The notes under the pieces are model-generated. The model was not told the DNA's origin, ran no database searches, and saw nothing but the letters and a program-made list of their open reading frames with translations. Position numbers and translations under genes: made by a program. A stretch of DNA of 64,000 nucleotides from Adineta vaga (lineage: Eukaryota; Rotifera): positions 6,882,001 through 6,946,000 of the forward strand of contig CP075497.1 in NCBI GenBank assembly GCA_021613535.1, given 5' to 3'. This document shows, one piece after another, positions 39,784 to 50,500 of this stretch; positions within the stretch are counted from its first letter, which is position 1; every line of letters starts with the position of its first letter.

Positions 39784-42694
39784 AGGTAATAAAATATACG
39801 GTATGTGTTTGATAAACGTGAAGATAAAGAATAACACAAGAAAAATAGTGTAATGCAGCTATGAAAAAGTACAGTGACGTAGGCAAATAACAACCAACAA
39901 CCTAGCAAAGATTGCTTTTCATTCGCTTTTTTGTGATGGGTATGTTGTTTTTAATACGATCAAAGGATCAACGAAGAATAGCGACAACTGTCGTTAAATA
40001 TTCATAATTAAAATAGATTTTGGCAATACTTTCATTGTCATAGTTTATTACAACTAATGCTCATTTATTTTTTAATAAGGGTGAAGATGCAATAGATTTA
40101 TCGGAAACAAAATGTCCTTTTTTGTTTTCGATTAGTTGATTATTTATTACTTATCTGCTTGAAAAGTATTTATTTTTTGCCGATTTGTTCAAAGTAAAGA
40201 TATCTTCGTCTATCGCCAAAAGGACTATGCTAGAAAAATTCGCATAAAACGATTTAAGTTCAGATTTCTGTTCATGACGCATGTACTCAAATCTTGCATC
40301 AACAAAAACCCAACGCAATACATAGATCTCTAGGATCGAACGAAAGTCTCAGAAAAAGCGATGTTTCATATAGAAATGCTTCAGAAATGATCTGCAAAAT
40401 GGAAGCAAGACTGCAAAGTGAGAAATCATCGGATCTTTGCTGTCTTATTTGTGGCTTTATTGGATGGAAAGAACTGGAATGGTTTAGAAAATATCAGAAA
40501 AAAACAAAAAATCTTCCAAACCGGAATACTGCTTCTGTGAAATCACAAAATGCTACGGGACAGACCATGTCAGTAAGATTCTGATGACAAAGGAAATGAT
40601 GTTAATGTAGCATATCTCTCGCTAGCTAAATCTCTTACTCAAGTATCATTATTAAGAACTATTTGAATATATTTCTTTTACCTTGGTTTACATTTTTGAC
40701 GAAAACAAGAGAACACCAGTTTTTGACATGGAGATCAATCAGTGACGTAGTTGGTCAAGTTACATCATCGGATATATCAATCATTTCAAGTAAATATTCT
40801 ACATGGCCGTGATTTATTAACTGTTTATTTCTCCCAAATATATCAGGATTAACAGTAGAATAAAAATAACAAAGATGATCATATCAAAATAGTAAATTTA
40901 TAAAAGAAAATGGCAACGAACACACAAATGAACCCCTTGTGAAGTGAAGCAACATACCACTAGTCTTGGGGTCACAGTGTGTCACTGATGAGAGAGATAA
41001 ATGAAGTACACATTAAGAATAATCATTTAATCGATCAGAGAAACGAAGCGCCACATGAAACAATGTCAAAGAAGGAAAATAAGACAAATACAAAGAGAAA
41101 CGAAAGATGTAACATCACACGCCTTTTTTTAAACTCAAGAGAACAACAAGATACAAAGTGAATGGAAGGTTATGAATATAAGCAATATTTCTACATCAAT
41201 TTGAAAACTCGACTCTTATGGTGTTCTTTAGTGGAAGAATGTACTTACAGATAAACTATCTTAATTATTTTTCGTGAATGGTGAAGAAATTAAAAAGATC
41301 AAGAAATGTATGTATAGTCCGTCTCGCTAATCTTTCTGGAAATTTCCTATCACATCTCAAGTTCGTACTTCTATAGTATGTTAGCTCGTCAAACTAAATA
41401 TTAGACGACTAATCAACATTTCGGGAGACGTATGTACATAATGGCAAAACGAATGATTCGCCTACGGAAAAATTTCTTGCAAATCTTGTGAATCAAAATG
41501 TTGCACGTTTCTTTTCCTAATTTAGTTGCCCAGGACAATGATTTCCATCTCTGGAAACTTCTGATTATTTATTCGGTAAACCTTATCTAAGCAATGAGAG
41601 TGTTGAAATTAGGTGTAGAGTTTTTAACAGAATATGATCAAAAATTATTTGAAGTTAATCCATACAAATTAAATTTAAGATGTTCAATATTCAGAGATTT
41701 ACTTCATGATTTATCGTTAAATGAAGTCTTCATTCAATGCATACAAATGATTGGTGTACACCGATTAGAAGAAAAGGCTAGACTCTCGTACTTCCAAATA
41801 CGATGGAAATCTAGCTTTTTCATTAAGAATATTTTTAAAAAAAGCTGGAAACTAGAATAGTCTTTTTCAGATACGTTTCACAGGGAAAAGGAAAACCTCT
41901 CTCGAAAATCGAAAATCGAATGTTACATATTCAGTACTTTCGTTCTACTTGTGATTCTTGAAAAGATCTTATATCACATAATTCAATGCATAAAAGGAAG
42001 AAAAACGAGAGAAACTTATAAATACTATGCTATATCTCGGATCGCATCGATACTCCTGTCTGTATTAATTATATTTAGTTTTTTATATGGCTATGTGAAT
42101 AGGAAAATGAATAATATCGAATGATAAAAGAAAGTCAATTCGATTTTAAATACCCATATACTGTTTCTCTCATTGAAACTTATTCTATGAGGATGAAAAA
42201 AAAATGAATACATATGATTTATCTGCTATTGTATCTACGTTTCCATGTTTATCTTCTATCTGAATTTTAGACTTTATAAACTTTGATTCCTAAATGGTTG
42301 TTCTCACATCAATAACTGTTCGCATTATAATCTAGACGAATGAGTTCAACCTACAGAAAATATGATAGTCGGCTACTAAGCACTTTATATAAATAAATCG
42401 AATGCAATAGAAATTTCTCAAGTAATTCATTTATTTTTCATACAGAAAGAATAGAATTCATCAGTTACAATATATCTATGTATTGCGATAGTTAATGACG
42501 ATCTGTAACATAGGTATTATTGATATACGTGCGAACTTCTGTCGAGAATGAAAGATTTGAAATAATACTTTCTCTAATTCAGCTGTCATGAATATCTGAA
42601 ATCTGACTTTGTTGTAGTTGCTAATAAGATCGTATTCATTCCATTTTATTATCTCATCATTATCAAATTGTATACTTACTTTTCAGATATACCA
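39784..42694. other. Long spacer without supported gene
   Basis: Nearly 3 kb. Plus-strand frames at 40294-40584 (96 codons) and 41594-41860 (88 codons) have no recognisable domain and were not accepted. After the latter, 41938-42124 contains a frame with a hydrophobic helix (ILLSVLIIFSFLYGY) and may be a decayed membrane-protein fragment. The right part is next to the GPCR pseudogene. Confidence 0.35.
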
Positions 42695-43605
42695 ATGTCA
42701 CAATCATCTACATTTGTCATATTTGATCAAATAAATACTTATCTTAGTTTTCTTATTTTAACTGCTGGTCTTACAGGTAATATCTTAAACATCGTTATTT
42801 TTACTAGACATACATTATTTCGTCAAAATCCATGTGTCTTCTATCTTATCGTCGATTCCATTATTGGTAGCGCTAAATTATCGATAAAATTTACGCCTCG
42901 AATCGATATTACGTATTTAAATGTGATTTAACACAAGCTTCTTTATTTTGGTGTAAAGTTCATTCAATGATTGCTCAAACATGCACATTAATATCAATGG
43001 CGTCGATCTGTTTAGCTGTTATTGACCAATATTTCTCTACACACTATTCACCTTGTATGAAAAGAAAAATTACTTTGCGAAGCGTTTGAATTTTGACTGG
43101 TCTAAATCTATCAATTTGGCTTTTACATGGAATTCTATTTTTGTTATTTTTTGAAATTCCAACAACATTACGTTGTATACCAAATAATCACAGATTTTTC
43201 TCGTATTATAAATATTTTCATTTTCCAATATTGATTTGTTTTTTGCCAATGATTATTGGATTAACCTTTAGCATTCTAGCCTACCGAAATGTTCGTCGAA
43301 TCATTCAATGACAAATACCATATTTTCAACGATAATTAGATCAACAATTAACTGATATGGTTCTTGTTCGAACAATATTTCTAATCGGAGTAACAATACC
43401 TTTTACCATTTATCGTATCTATTCATTATTTGTTATTTATAAACAAAATAATTCTTCGCGTAAAGAAGTTGAAACTATTCTTTCCAATTGTTATAAATTT
43501 AATTTTTACAATGAATTTTTCATTAACAGTCACTTAAAATGTATCTACTGTAGGACAATCAATATGACAAATTGTTTTCTTTATGTTATTTATGTTAGTG
43601 AATAG
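42695..43605 (+). pseudogene. Decayed rhodopsin-family GPCR
   Basis: Homologous over its length to the GPCR at 2591-3667: GNILNIVIFTRHTLFRQNP (helix 1 and turn), SLFWCKVHSMIAQ, AVIDQYFSTHYSP (end of helix 3), SIWLLHGILFLLFFEIP, SILAYRNVRRIIQ, and the loop after it. The frame shifts by one base near 42915-42930. In-frame stops follow at 43087-43089 (TGA), 43309-43311 (TGA) and 43333-43335 (TAA). No recognisable helix 7 end remains. Three stops plus a shift cannot be explained by introns, since they fall inside conserved helices and the arginine-rich loop. It is one of at least three members of this receptor family in the window. Confidence 0.87.
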
Positions 43606-44087
43606 AAGAAGGATTTGTAAAAATATGTAAGCTCTTCAAACAAAAAGTAATCTTTAACATTGTTACAACAATACGTGAAGTTACTTCTTTTGAAATTATA
43701 TATATAAATAGTCATTCTTCTAAATTATTTTCTTATCAAAATACCAGCTTGTTTTCAAAGGTATTTTGCTGCTATTCATATTGAAAAAATGTTTCTTGCG
43801 TTGAAGTAATTGGTAAAAAACATTAGAGAACTCTCATATCTTTATGTTTCAGTTTTATATTCTTGTTATCTATTATGATATCCATGATATTTTATCATAA
43901 AAATTACACTGTAACAAAAATGAAGCAATGTAGATTTTATCCATATATTCTTTTTCTTGTCTATGGGCATTTTCGATTCATAATGACTTGATATGTATTT
44001 TTTTGACGCATTTAATTATATTTCATATTTATTTTCGTTTATTTCTAGAGAGAAAGAGATAGATTTCTGTGTGTGTTAAAAATCTTA
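43606..44087. other. Spacer between GPCR pseudogene and riboflavin transporter
   Basis: AT-rich, no gene seen. It holds the presumed promoter of the transporter. A possible acceptor (TTTATTTCTAG) lies near 44047. Confidence 0.35.
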
Positions 44088-45345
44088 ATGTTATATGATA
44101 AGAATTTTTACTTAACTGCTTTCCTTCTTGTCATCTTTGCTTTATCAACTTGGCTTGATGTTAATGGTGTATGGGTTGAACTTCCTTTAATAGTAAATCA
44201 AGCACCGGAAGGATGGGCTTTACCATCCTATCTAACATTAGCAATTGCATTGAGTAATATTGGTCCATTGATTATTGTTCTCTTAAAACTTCGTTTTAAA
44301 AAACGTCTTGACGAACGAATATTTATTTATATAGAAATTATTGTTGGAATTATATCATGTGCTTTGATTGCTCAACATTGGAATACAACAAGTTATGTTG
44401 CTGGTCGACAACGTTCAGTTTTTTTTCTTACTTTAGTTTTTTTACTTGGTACATTAGATACCACATCAACTGTAACGTATGCTGATTATATGAAACGATA
44501 TCATGCGAAATTATTGAATGCATTATATCTTGGAGAGAGTTTAACATCATTAGTTCCGTCAATTTTAGCATCAATTCAAGGTGTAGGAGGTGAAGCAATA
44601 TGTCGAGCTAATTCGACTTATCCTGAATATTCTTCACCAAGATTTTCTGTTCAAGTTTATTTCTGGACATTTGTCGCAATTATTCTTCTTTCTCTAATTG
44701 CTTTTCTTTTTCTGGAATTTTCATCTGTTACCAAATTACAACGAAGATCTAATACTACAGAATTCTCCGAACAGACCGAATTTACTTCCGATACTGGAAC
44801 AACAATTAAATCACATGTCAAAAAAACATTACTATATTTTACTTCTTTTTGGATTTTTATCAAGTATCATTATCTATGGAATTTTACCTTCAATTGGAAC
44901 TTATGCTGTATTGCCATATTCTCAACGAGCTTATTATATCTCCAGTCTGATTTTACCCATTTCAAATCCTTTATCAGTATTAATCGGTATTTTCTTACGA
45001 AGTATATTGAATATTTTAACGTTAACAATTTTATTTCTATTTGCTACTTTTGCATCAATTTATGTCATTATTGTTGCTGCTTTAAGTCCATGTCCACCGT
45101 TACATGATTCGACGGGTGGTGCTATTTTAGTGATCGGTTGTTACTTTTTATCCTATCTACTCTTTTACTATATAAGATTAGTTCTTGGAAATCGAATTCG
45201 ACAAGAATATCCATATGAAAGTGGTTTGTTTTGGTTTGGTGCGTCAAGTCAATTTGGAAGTCTTATTGGTGCAATTCCAATGTATTTATTAATTAATGTT
45301 TATAATCTATTCCAAAGTCGAAATGTTTGTCAAACATATTGTTGA
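44088..45345 (+). CDS. Riboflavin transporter (SLC52/RFVT family), frame broken at an A run
   Basis: Multi-helix plasma-membrane vitamin B2 transporter. Family motifs: STWLDVNGVWVELPLIV, PEGWALPSYLTLAIALSNIG, GTLDTTSTVTYADYM, and ALYLGESLTSLVPSILASIQG in the first half; YGILPSIGTYAVLPYS, LSVLIGIFL and YESGLFWFGASSQFGSLIGA in the second. The two halves are in different frames. The junction is the run of seven A at 44820-44826 in the central loop: with six A the reading passes from TIKSHV to KKHYYILLLFGF and gives 418 aa with one stop, about the family length. No introns were found in the coding part. A consensus error in the homopolymer is the simplest cause; recent pseudogenisation is the alternative. 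Confidence 0.85.
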
Positions 45346-45434
45346 AATGGAAGAATTTTCAAAAGTTTCATTTATATTAATAAATCCTACTAGAATCTGT
45401 TTAATGAAAGACATTCTATAGATACAAAAAACAA

Positions 45435-45873
45435 TTAGAATTTCTTTGTATGTTTAAAAGATTTTCGATCAAGCCACGGATCTGGTCGTGGAATACGAAC
45501 GGGTTTGAGAGGTTTATATTTATCTTTAATTTCACAATAAGGTTTATTTGCTGCTTTGGCAGCTTCAGTAAATGGAAAAAATGGTGCATCTAAATTATAA
45601 GAAGAAATGAAATTTTTTCGTCAACAACAGGTTTTACATACCAACGACAACTTCATCACCGTTAATGAGTTTTTCCCATAGAAAAACTTGACCTTTCTTT
45701 CGTCCTAATTGATTATGAATTCCTTTATTTGCCATACGTTTCATTACGTTCACTCGATGTTTTGATTCGTAAAGAAATGCAGTACGAACAGGTTGCATTG
45801 GTAACACATTAGGAAGAACATTTCGAATCGTATTTGTCAATAATGACGTTTTCAGTATAAATGAATTTATCAT
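45435..45873 (-). CDS. Small protein with mitochondrial-type N-terminus, 128 aa
   Basis: Two exons, 45873-45642 and 45589-45435, with a 52-nt intron (387 nt, 129 codons with stop). Family not recognised. The N-terminus (MINSFILKTSLLTNTIRNVL) has hydroxylated and basic residues without acids, as in mitochondrial presequences. The body is strongly basic (ESKHRVNVMKRMANKG) with FLWEKLINGDEVVV, and the end is lysine-rich (RKSFKHTKKF). A mitochondrial ribosomal or respiratory assembly subunit would fit the composition and the MRPL24 neighbour 200 bp upstream, but this is inference only. Confidence 0.7.
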
Positions 45874-46074
45874 TCTTCCAATCTGAAAATGATAACAGAA
45901 TAATAAACCTATGATTTTCGATTTTTCTATTGTATAACAAAACAGTTTATTTATTTTTTGTTCGTTTCAACTAATAGATATACACGTGACCACGATTCTT
46001 CGACTCTACAATGCCATTCACTTTCATTAATTCTTCTGCAACTGTCATTAGTTTTGGTTCAAAGGTCACAGCTT

Positions 46075-46977
46075 TTAGATCAACATCGACCGGTCATCAG
46101 CGCCAGCTAAACAAAAAATTAATATAAAATAAAACAGCATTTTTGTTAATATGAATTTTTCTTACGTTTATAAGTCTTTTTCTTTGCAAAATCATATGTT
46201 TCTTCCGAAGCAGGTGATTTGGGAATGATACGACCAGATCGAGTAGAAACACGTACAAGTTCACCTTCAGCTGTATACCGCCATTCAATAGTACATGGTT
46301 TACTAAAATAATAATTTGAAATAAAACGGATAAAATTAGTCAAGAATTTTCTTACCCATCGTACGGATCTATTAGTTTGATTTGATATGGAGCAATTAAG
46401 GGTTTTTCTTTAACAGCGATTGAACTATCAGAAATTGCACCACCACTTATTCGTTGAATTTCCTATGATATAGATTGAGAAAACATTGTATTCACAAATA
46501 ATCATGATATTTATACTATATTAAGTCCAGCTACAAACACAGCATTTAATTCACGAATATAAGCGGTAACATTGCCTTGTTTGCCTTTGTCTTTACCAAC
46601 CATTACTTCTACCTATAGATACATATTTCATCTGATGTTATGAAGAAGAAACATACCACATCTCCGCGGAAGAAATCCCATGTTTTCAATGGTTCAATCA
46701 ATTGTGGACGTCGATGTCCATGTCTTGGATCATTCTTACGTTGAGCAAGATCTGTCCAAGGGGGATCGTGTGTATATATCCATGGATCATTATATTTTAT
46801 TGCTTTATGTGGTATAACATTCATATTTCCCTCTAAACAAAATCTAGTGAGATAAATTCTCTTCAATGAAATTAGATGATTACCAATGACTGTTCCATTA
46901 AATTTCACTCGTTCGACATATCGTTTTGGCATATGAAAATAATCACTCCATCGTAAGATCGGTGTCAAACGCACCAT
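46075..46977 (-). CDS. MRPL24: Mitochondrial large-subunit ribosomal protein uL24m, C-terminus frame-shifted
   Basis: Component of the mitochondrial large ribosomal subunit with a KOW-type core. Exons on the minus strand: 46977-46884, 46832-46657, 46612-46517, 46462-46356, 46302-46166, 46106-46075 (642 nt, 213 aa). Motifs: [20 protein letters not shown], then [18 protein letters not shown] and [14 protein letters not shown]. The intron at 46833-46883 is 51 nt and free of stops in frame, so a straight reading hides it. After LYS-rich KKKTYK the last exon reads [10 protein letters not shown] and stops at 46075. One frame over, the same exon continues with about 36 residues (LMTVAEELMKVNGI...GHVYIY) that match the conserved MRPL24 C-terminus, so one base appears to be missing near 46083-46096. 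Confidence 0.87.
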
Positions 46978-47580
46978 TTCTTTTTTTTTAAATAATCTAA
47001 AACTAAAGTTTATCTCTCGAATGGCACTGTATTCAGTTATAGAGAAATTCTTTTCTAGTTCTTGTTGTTTGTTGCTTTTTTTTTAATAATCCATCTGTTT
47101 GTGCAAGCGAGAAAAAAGGAACAAAAAAACATATGGCTATGGTAATATACACAGTCGAAGAAGCAAAAAAACGGGAAAAAGAAAGAAACACCGAATGAAA
47201 GAAATATGTATACATAGATACGAGCGCACATCTTAGTTTTCTTTTATTTATGTGTGTGTATATGTCCATCATCATATTTGAACAATAATACGTCACGTCT
47301 CAAAAACCAACATAATCTTTCTCATCATCAGAATCATCAAAAGAAATACAAGAATAGTCGAAATCGTATGAGAAAGTCCTGTGGACAAGAATAAAAGCAG
47401 CACAATTATTGGGCTAGAGGGTTTTTTTTATAAGAGAAAAGAAAGAGACAGTTTACTTGAAAGACACATGTAAAAGAAAAAGAAAAAAAACCAAGAAAAA
47501 ACGTATATACAGGGCTAACCTAAATACACATACACACTCGCTCACATCATTTATATAGATATGTACATTTTAAAAAAAAC
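46978..47580. other. Spacer between MRPL24 and MAST
   Basis: AT-rich, no supported gene. It contains the MRPL24 promoter side and the MAST 3' UTR side, with poly-A/T tracts. Confidence 0.4.
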
Positions 47581-50500
47581 CTATCTTCGTCGATAGTAAA
47601 ATTTTGTAGGAATCACGACCGGGGTAGAAGAAAAATTATCGACATGCATCGAAGTCGATGTTGAACTCGTTGATGATTCAGTTGTAGATAAACGAGCTGG
47701 TTGATCATGACAGACAATATCGAGATAACGAGGATTTTGTTGAACATTTCGATTGAGATTATTTTCCAGGATAAATGGTGGTTGAGATAATGGAGATGGA
47801 GGTTGTACAGGTATTTGATGAAAAACCTTTTTCTTATGAGTTGAAGTCATAGGTGCATAGTAATAATTTTGCTTCAGATTCTGTTCATGATGATTTTGTC
47901 GAGACTAAAATAAAATATTTCAAACAAACATAGATTAAATTCGTTTTATGTTGTGTTAAAACGCAATTGATTGTCAGAAATGAATTACATGCTGGTTAGT
48001 TACCTTATGTTATCATTGAAACAATCGCAGTTTTTTTTGTATGCATAATGTGCGCATGTAGTAATATTGGTTGATCAAAACACAAAAAAAGAGTCAAATC
48101 CACACATAGTTATATGTATATTTACATAACACACACACAAGCGTCAGCGCGTGGCTGTCTGATTTCTTTTAAATATGGCATTTATATTTTGAAGCAAAGC
48201 GCACGCACACACACACAATCAGAGTTGCCCACTCTGAGTGTTATTGTTGTTGCTTTCGTTATTGTTTACCGAATATTGAATCTGGCTATGATGACGAGGA
48301 AAAACGGGTGGTTCAGATAAAGTTTTACAAAGAGAATGATGAGTAGATGGATTTGATGAAGATAAACTTGAATTAGTTGATGCTGATGACACTGATGATG
48401 GAGGACATTTAGCCAAAGGTGAAACCGAAATCTCAAATTAGAAAAAAAAAGGAATTTATTTATGAATTGAAAGTTTAATTATATGTTTATACATACCTGA
48501 GATTTCTGTCTTACAATCGATGGTAATAGTGTGGGTTGAGGAGAATCTGGTTCATTACCAGTAGGTGTCGGTGGTTTGAGAGGTGCTTGAAGCGGCGGCC
48601 ATTCAGATGAATCAAGAATATTTGGACGAAGTTGATGATAATGTTGATGATGATGATGATTTACTGATGATGATCTTTCGTTGCTATTATCATTAATAGA
48701 TTGATTATTAAATAAAAGTAATGGTAAAGACGATGAAAGTATAGATGTGTTTGTCGTTGTCAATGTATGTGGCATATTTGTATTCGTTATTAGTGCTGTT
48801 GGAATAGTTAATGGAAGACCAGCAGCTACAGCTGCTGCTTCCATATCACGAGCTACTTTTCTTTCACTTAAACGTCGAAATAAAGAATTGTTTTGTTGAT
48901 GTTTTTTATTTGAATTATTTGTTGAATTATTTCCATTACTATTATTCATATTAATACTGGAAGAATTACTTGTGGAATTTGTTCGATATTTTTGGCAATA
49001 AGGTTGATGATATGAATTACTCGTTTGAGTTTTTTTATTATCATAATAATGTGGTTGTTGATAGCGAATTTTTTGTTTTGAAGGTGAACGACGGCGTCCA
49101 CCAGTGCGTATTTGTGTTTCAGAACGAGGAATTGCTCGTATAGATAGTTTTTGTGAACCACTTAAAATTAATTTAACAACTTCAGGATGTAGAAGACCAG
49201 CAACGGGACGTTCATTAACATGAGTAATGACATCATTTGGTCGTAAACCTGCTTCTTCCGCTGGTCCTTCAACAGCAACAACAACATGTTGCGTTGTATA
49301 ATAATCGGTATTTCCATGAAAGACTTTAACAGCACGTAATGTAAATCCAAAGCTACGTGGGCCACGACGAATAATAATCGGTGGTCGAAGATTATTAGTT
49401 AATGAATGTACAGGTGAGATTGTTGATGATGAAAATGAATTCTGTTGATGTGCTTTCAGAGTTGTATCACGTTCGAGAGGAGACACAGCCATATTCTGTC
49501 GTTGTGTATGACGATAAGAACGATCATCCTAATCAATAGCAAAAGACTTACATAGAAATTAACGAGAAGAAAAACGATCTTACTGGATTATTGAACCAGA
49601 CTGGTGGTGGCGGTGATGAGGAAGAAGATGAAGATGAAAATGATTTGGATAATGAACGTGGAAAACTTCGTTGTTGCTGTTGTTGTTGTTGTTGATTATT
49701 ATATTTTATTGATTTATTTGTATTTGTTGTCGTTACTGATGCTGCTGCAGTTGTTGTTGTTGGAATAAATGAATTTATTTTTGTTGTTGATGCTGGAATC
49801 AATGCATTTGATGAAGCTGATTTTTTAAATTCATTCTCATTTACTATAGGTACAGTTGGTGTTGTTTGTGAAGATGTCGGTGATATATTTGATTTATTCG
49901 ATTGAACAAGATCTTGAGATTTAGAATTTGAAGGAATAGGAATATGGCTAACTGGTGTTGGTGATGTTGTTGATTGTTTGGGTTGTAGAGGGGATAGAAC
50001 ACGGGGTATTCGCACTTTCTTATGATGATGGTGATGATGTCGTGATTTACCTTTTTGTTGTTGATTATCATCACCACTATCATGAGCATTTTGTTGTTCA
50101 AGTAATTTGAGAGATGTTTTTCGCTGTTTATGATGTTTAGTTGTTGTTGTTGTTGTTGTTGTTGTTGAAGGTGTACTTGTTGTAATCGTATTGGTTTTCT
50201 TTTCATCGGTAGTTTTCGTTGTTGTTGCTGATGTAGAAGTTGGAATCGATGATGAAAGAGATGATGAAGAAGAAGAATTTTGTCTTGATAATGATATATT
50301 TGATAATAAAAGTTTATCCGATGGAGTATATATAGAAGGAGTCTTCTTAATTGATGCTGATGATTCAGATGAATTATCATCTGATGAGACAAGTAATGGT
50401 TCAAATATATCTGAACCAAATATTTGTTGAACAGGTGATGGTTCAACTAAAGAAAGAAAGAATGAATGAGAATGTATATAATGAGATATAATGATAAATT

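Noticed and set aside
40294-40584. 96-codon plus-strand frame with two Cys pairs (LCCLIC)
   Set aside because: No domain, no splice context, no paralog in the window; composition fits chance.
41594-41860. 88-codon plus-strand frame, basic
   Set aside because: No recognisable motif. Considered a possible fragment with the hydrophobic stretch at 42040-42110 but the two are not in one open frame and no clear splice sites join them.
50145-50165. GTT trinucleotide run as a free microsatellite
   Set aside because: It lies in a MAST exon and encodes a Thr/Gln-type tract, so it is described with that gene.
50191-50430. Acidic plus-strand frame opposite MAST
   Set aside because: Antisense shadow of the Ser/Thr-rich MAST region.
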